In this document: positions 62,541 to 64,000 of the stretch, piece by piece
Position numbering within the stretch: position 1 is the stretch's first letter
Layout: each line of letters opens with the position of its first letter
DNA from: Pleurodeles waltl
Lineage: Eukaryota > Chordata > Amphibia > Caudata > Salamandridae
Assembly: GCF_031143425.1 (NCBI RefSeq)
Contig: NW_027150016.1
Location: 1 to 64,000 of the forward strand
DNA: 64,000 nt
Direction: 5' to 3'
Translations under genes and position numbers: made by a program
The notes under the pieces: generated by a model
The model's database searches: none
Told to the model about the DNA's origin: nothing
What the model saw: only the letters and a program-made list of their open reading frames with translations

Positions 62541-64000
62541 CTTAGAAAAAAAATCTACTTTTTTCATCCAAAAAGTGAAAAAATCCAAATTTCATCTTTT
62601 TTCGTCCCAAAAGTGAAAAAATCAAATTTCAATTTTTTTCTTCAAAAAAGTGACAAAGTCCCATTCTGAGTGGGCACTTAGAAAAAATTTCGACTTTTTC
62701 ATCCAAAAAGTGAAAAAATCCAAATTGAATACATTTCTTCAAAAAAGTCGCAAAGTCCCACTCTGAATGGGGACTTAGAAAAAATTTCAACATTTATCGT
62801 CCAAAAAGTGAAAGCATCCAAATTTAATTTTCTTCTGCAAAGAAGCGATAAACTCCCATTCTGACAAGGGACTTGGAAGCTCTTTTGACTTTTTACAAAA
62901 GTTGAATTTTTTTCTAAGTCCCATCTCATTATGAGATGGGACTTAGAAAAAAATTCAACTTTTGTCTAAGTTGACATGTGTTCCGCTTCCTATGTCAGAA
63001 TGGGACATTTCGACTTATTGGATGGAAAGATAAACTTTTTTCATCCAAATAGTGAAAAAGTGAAAATTCATAGTTTTTGTCAAAAATGTGACAAAGTCCC
63101 ATTCTGAGTAGGGATTTGAAAAAATTTCACATTTTTCATCCAAAAGGTGAAAAAAATCCAAATTTCATCTTTTTAGTCCCAAAAGTGAAAAAACAAATTT
63201 CAATATTTTTCTTCAAAAAAGTGACAAAGTCCCATTCTGAGTGGGCACTTAGAAAAAAATTCAACTTTTTTCATCCAAAAAGTGAAAAAATCCAAATTTC
63301 ATCTTTTTTAGTCCCAAAAGTAAAAAAATCAAAGTTCATTTTTTTTCTTCAAAAAAGTGACAAAGTCCCATTGTGAGTGGGCACTTAGAAAAACATTCTA
63401 CTTTTTCATCCAAAAAGTGAAAAAATCCAAATAAAGTCGCAAAGTCCCACTCTGAATGGGGACTTAGAAAACATTTCAACATTTATCATCCAAAAAGGGA
63501 AAGCATCCAATTTAATTTTCTTCTGCAAAGAAGTGATAAACTCCCATTCTGACAAGGGCGTTAGAAGTTCTTTGACTTTTTACAAAAGTTGAATTTTTTT
63601 CTAAGTCCCATCTCATTATGAGATGGGACTTAGAAAAATATTCAACTTTTGTCTAAGTTGACATGTGTTCCGCTTCCCATGTCAGAATGGGACATTTCGA
63701 CTTATTGGATGGAAAGATAAACTTTTTTGATCCAAATAGTGAAAAAAGTGAATATTCATAGTTTTTGTCAAAAATGTGACAAAGTCCCATTCTGAGTAGG
63801 GATTTGAAAAAATTTCACATTTTTCATCCAAAAGGTGAAAAAAATCAAAATTTCATCTTTTTAGTCCCAAAAGTGAAAAAACAAATTTCAATATTTTTCT
63901 TCAAAAAAGTGACAAAGTCCCATTCTGAGTGGGCACTTAGAAAAAAATTCAACTTTTTTCATCCAAAAAGTGAAAAAATCCAAATTTCATCTTTTTTAGT
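62541..64000. repeat. Array region after the 18.1-kb block, with right-edge partial unit
   Basis: Contains the end of the unit begun at 62390, a 688-bp unit at 63097 and a partial unit from 63785 that is cut by the window edge in its second sub-repeat. The 63097 unit resembles those at 40161 and 58287 (AGTAAAAAAATCAAAGTTC), and GGGCGTTAGAAG near 63558 resembles 40639/58767. The partial unit resembles those at 40868 and 58994. So a related order appears to continue beyond the 18.1-kb blocks. Confidence 0.8.
63097..63784. repeat. 688-bp long monomer with an 18-bp internal deletion
   Basis: Sub-repeat 3 reads ATCCAAATAAAGTCGCAAAG near 63426-63446, where other units have a further 18 bp (TTGAATACATTTCTTCAA region) between CCAAA and AAGTCGC. 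Several one-base losses nearby (ATCCAATTTAATT, GTTCTTTGAC) also separate it from its relatives. Confidence 0.88.

Larger units (their letters stand above)
1..64000. repeat. Tandem satellite array, ~707-bp monomer, head-to-tail across the whole window
   Basis: Every part of the window aligns to the same monomer in the same orientation. The easiest landmarks are the dyad TCCCATTCTGAGTAGGG (monomer start used here), the ATGTGTTCCGCTTCCC segment and the palindrome around CTCATTATGAG. I traced 96 monomer starts. Of 95 complete units, 69 are 703-709 bp, 21 are 570-577 bp and five are odd sizes (474, 439, 607, 607, 688). No inverted unit, unique insertion, transposon or gene interrupts the array. 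It begins and ends mid-unit, so its true length is unknown. Composition is A/T-tract rich. This is typical of eukaryotic satellite DNA; chromosomal position and species cannot be read from the sequence. Reading frames on both strands are by-products of the repeat. Confidence 0.97.

Noticed and set aside
1..64000. Ribosomal DNA intergenic spacer with sub-repeats
   Set aside because: No 18S, 5.8S, 28S or 5S sequence appears in 64 kb, and the array has no break where a gene could sit.
1..64000. Tandem transposon copies or a MITE-derived array (the palindrome as terminal inverted repeats)
   Set aside because: There are no target-site duplications, no long terminal repeats, no transposase or reverse transcriptase, and the inverted repeats lie back to back and do not flank a body. 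An ancient MITE origin cannot be excluded but has no support here.
1..64000. Telomeric repeats or a plasmid-style iteron origin
   Set aside because: No short G-rich telomere motif is present, and repeats of about 100 and 707 bp spread over 64 kb do not fit an iteron cluster.

Overview
The whole window is one continuous, head-to-tail satellite DNA array. I find no gene, RNA gene, mobile element, CRISPR array or non-repetitive stretch. Both ends of the window cut through a repeat unit, so the array is longer than 64 kb. The DNA is AT-rich (about 30% G+C in one sub-block I counted by hand) and dominated by A-runs and T-runs. Its size, nested periodicity and lack of genes point to a eukaryotic, probably heterochromatic (centromeric, pericentromeric or subtelomeric) satellite. 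I cannot name the organism.

The basic monomer is about 707 bp. It is built from seven diverged sub-repeats of about 133, 136, 97, 98, 65, 69 and 109 bp. Each opens with a short GC-richer dyad of the form TCCCAttctgagTGGG, followed by A/T-tract DNA carrying a second dyad, TTTTTCA-n9-TGAAAAA. The sixth sub-repeat is part of a long palindrome: a core of 16+1+16 bp, growing to a perfect 35+1+35 bp in 22 copies. I located 96 monomer starts. The 95 complete units comprise 69 long (703-709 bp), 21 short (570-577 bp, lacking the second sub-repeat) and five others (474, 439, 607, 607 and 688 bp). The size variants are explained by gain or loss of whole sub-repeats, apart from one small internal deletion.

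Above the monomer there are higher-order layers. Positions 1-16 kb hold a heterogeneous mix with several small dispersed duplications. From 16 kb a recurring 3-4-unit higher-order repeat (about 2.69 kb in the four-unit form) appears. A segment of about 4.9 kb near 15.6-20.6 kb recurs at 23.0-28.0 kb. The most striking feature is an 18.1-kb, 27-unit block at about 26.3-44.4 kb that is repeated directly at 44.4-62.5 kb in the same unit order. Its junction lies inside a chimeric unit, as expected for unequal crossing-over. By eye, the two copies differ mostly by one-base homopolymer indels, so either a very recent duplication or an assembly duplication must be considered.

Open reading frames of 60-108 codons recur on both strands, but they are Lys/Phe-rich translations of A/T runs that repeat with the satellite. 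I do not annotate them as genes.
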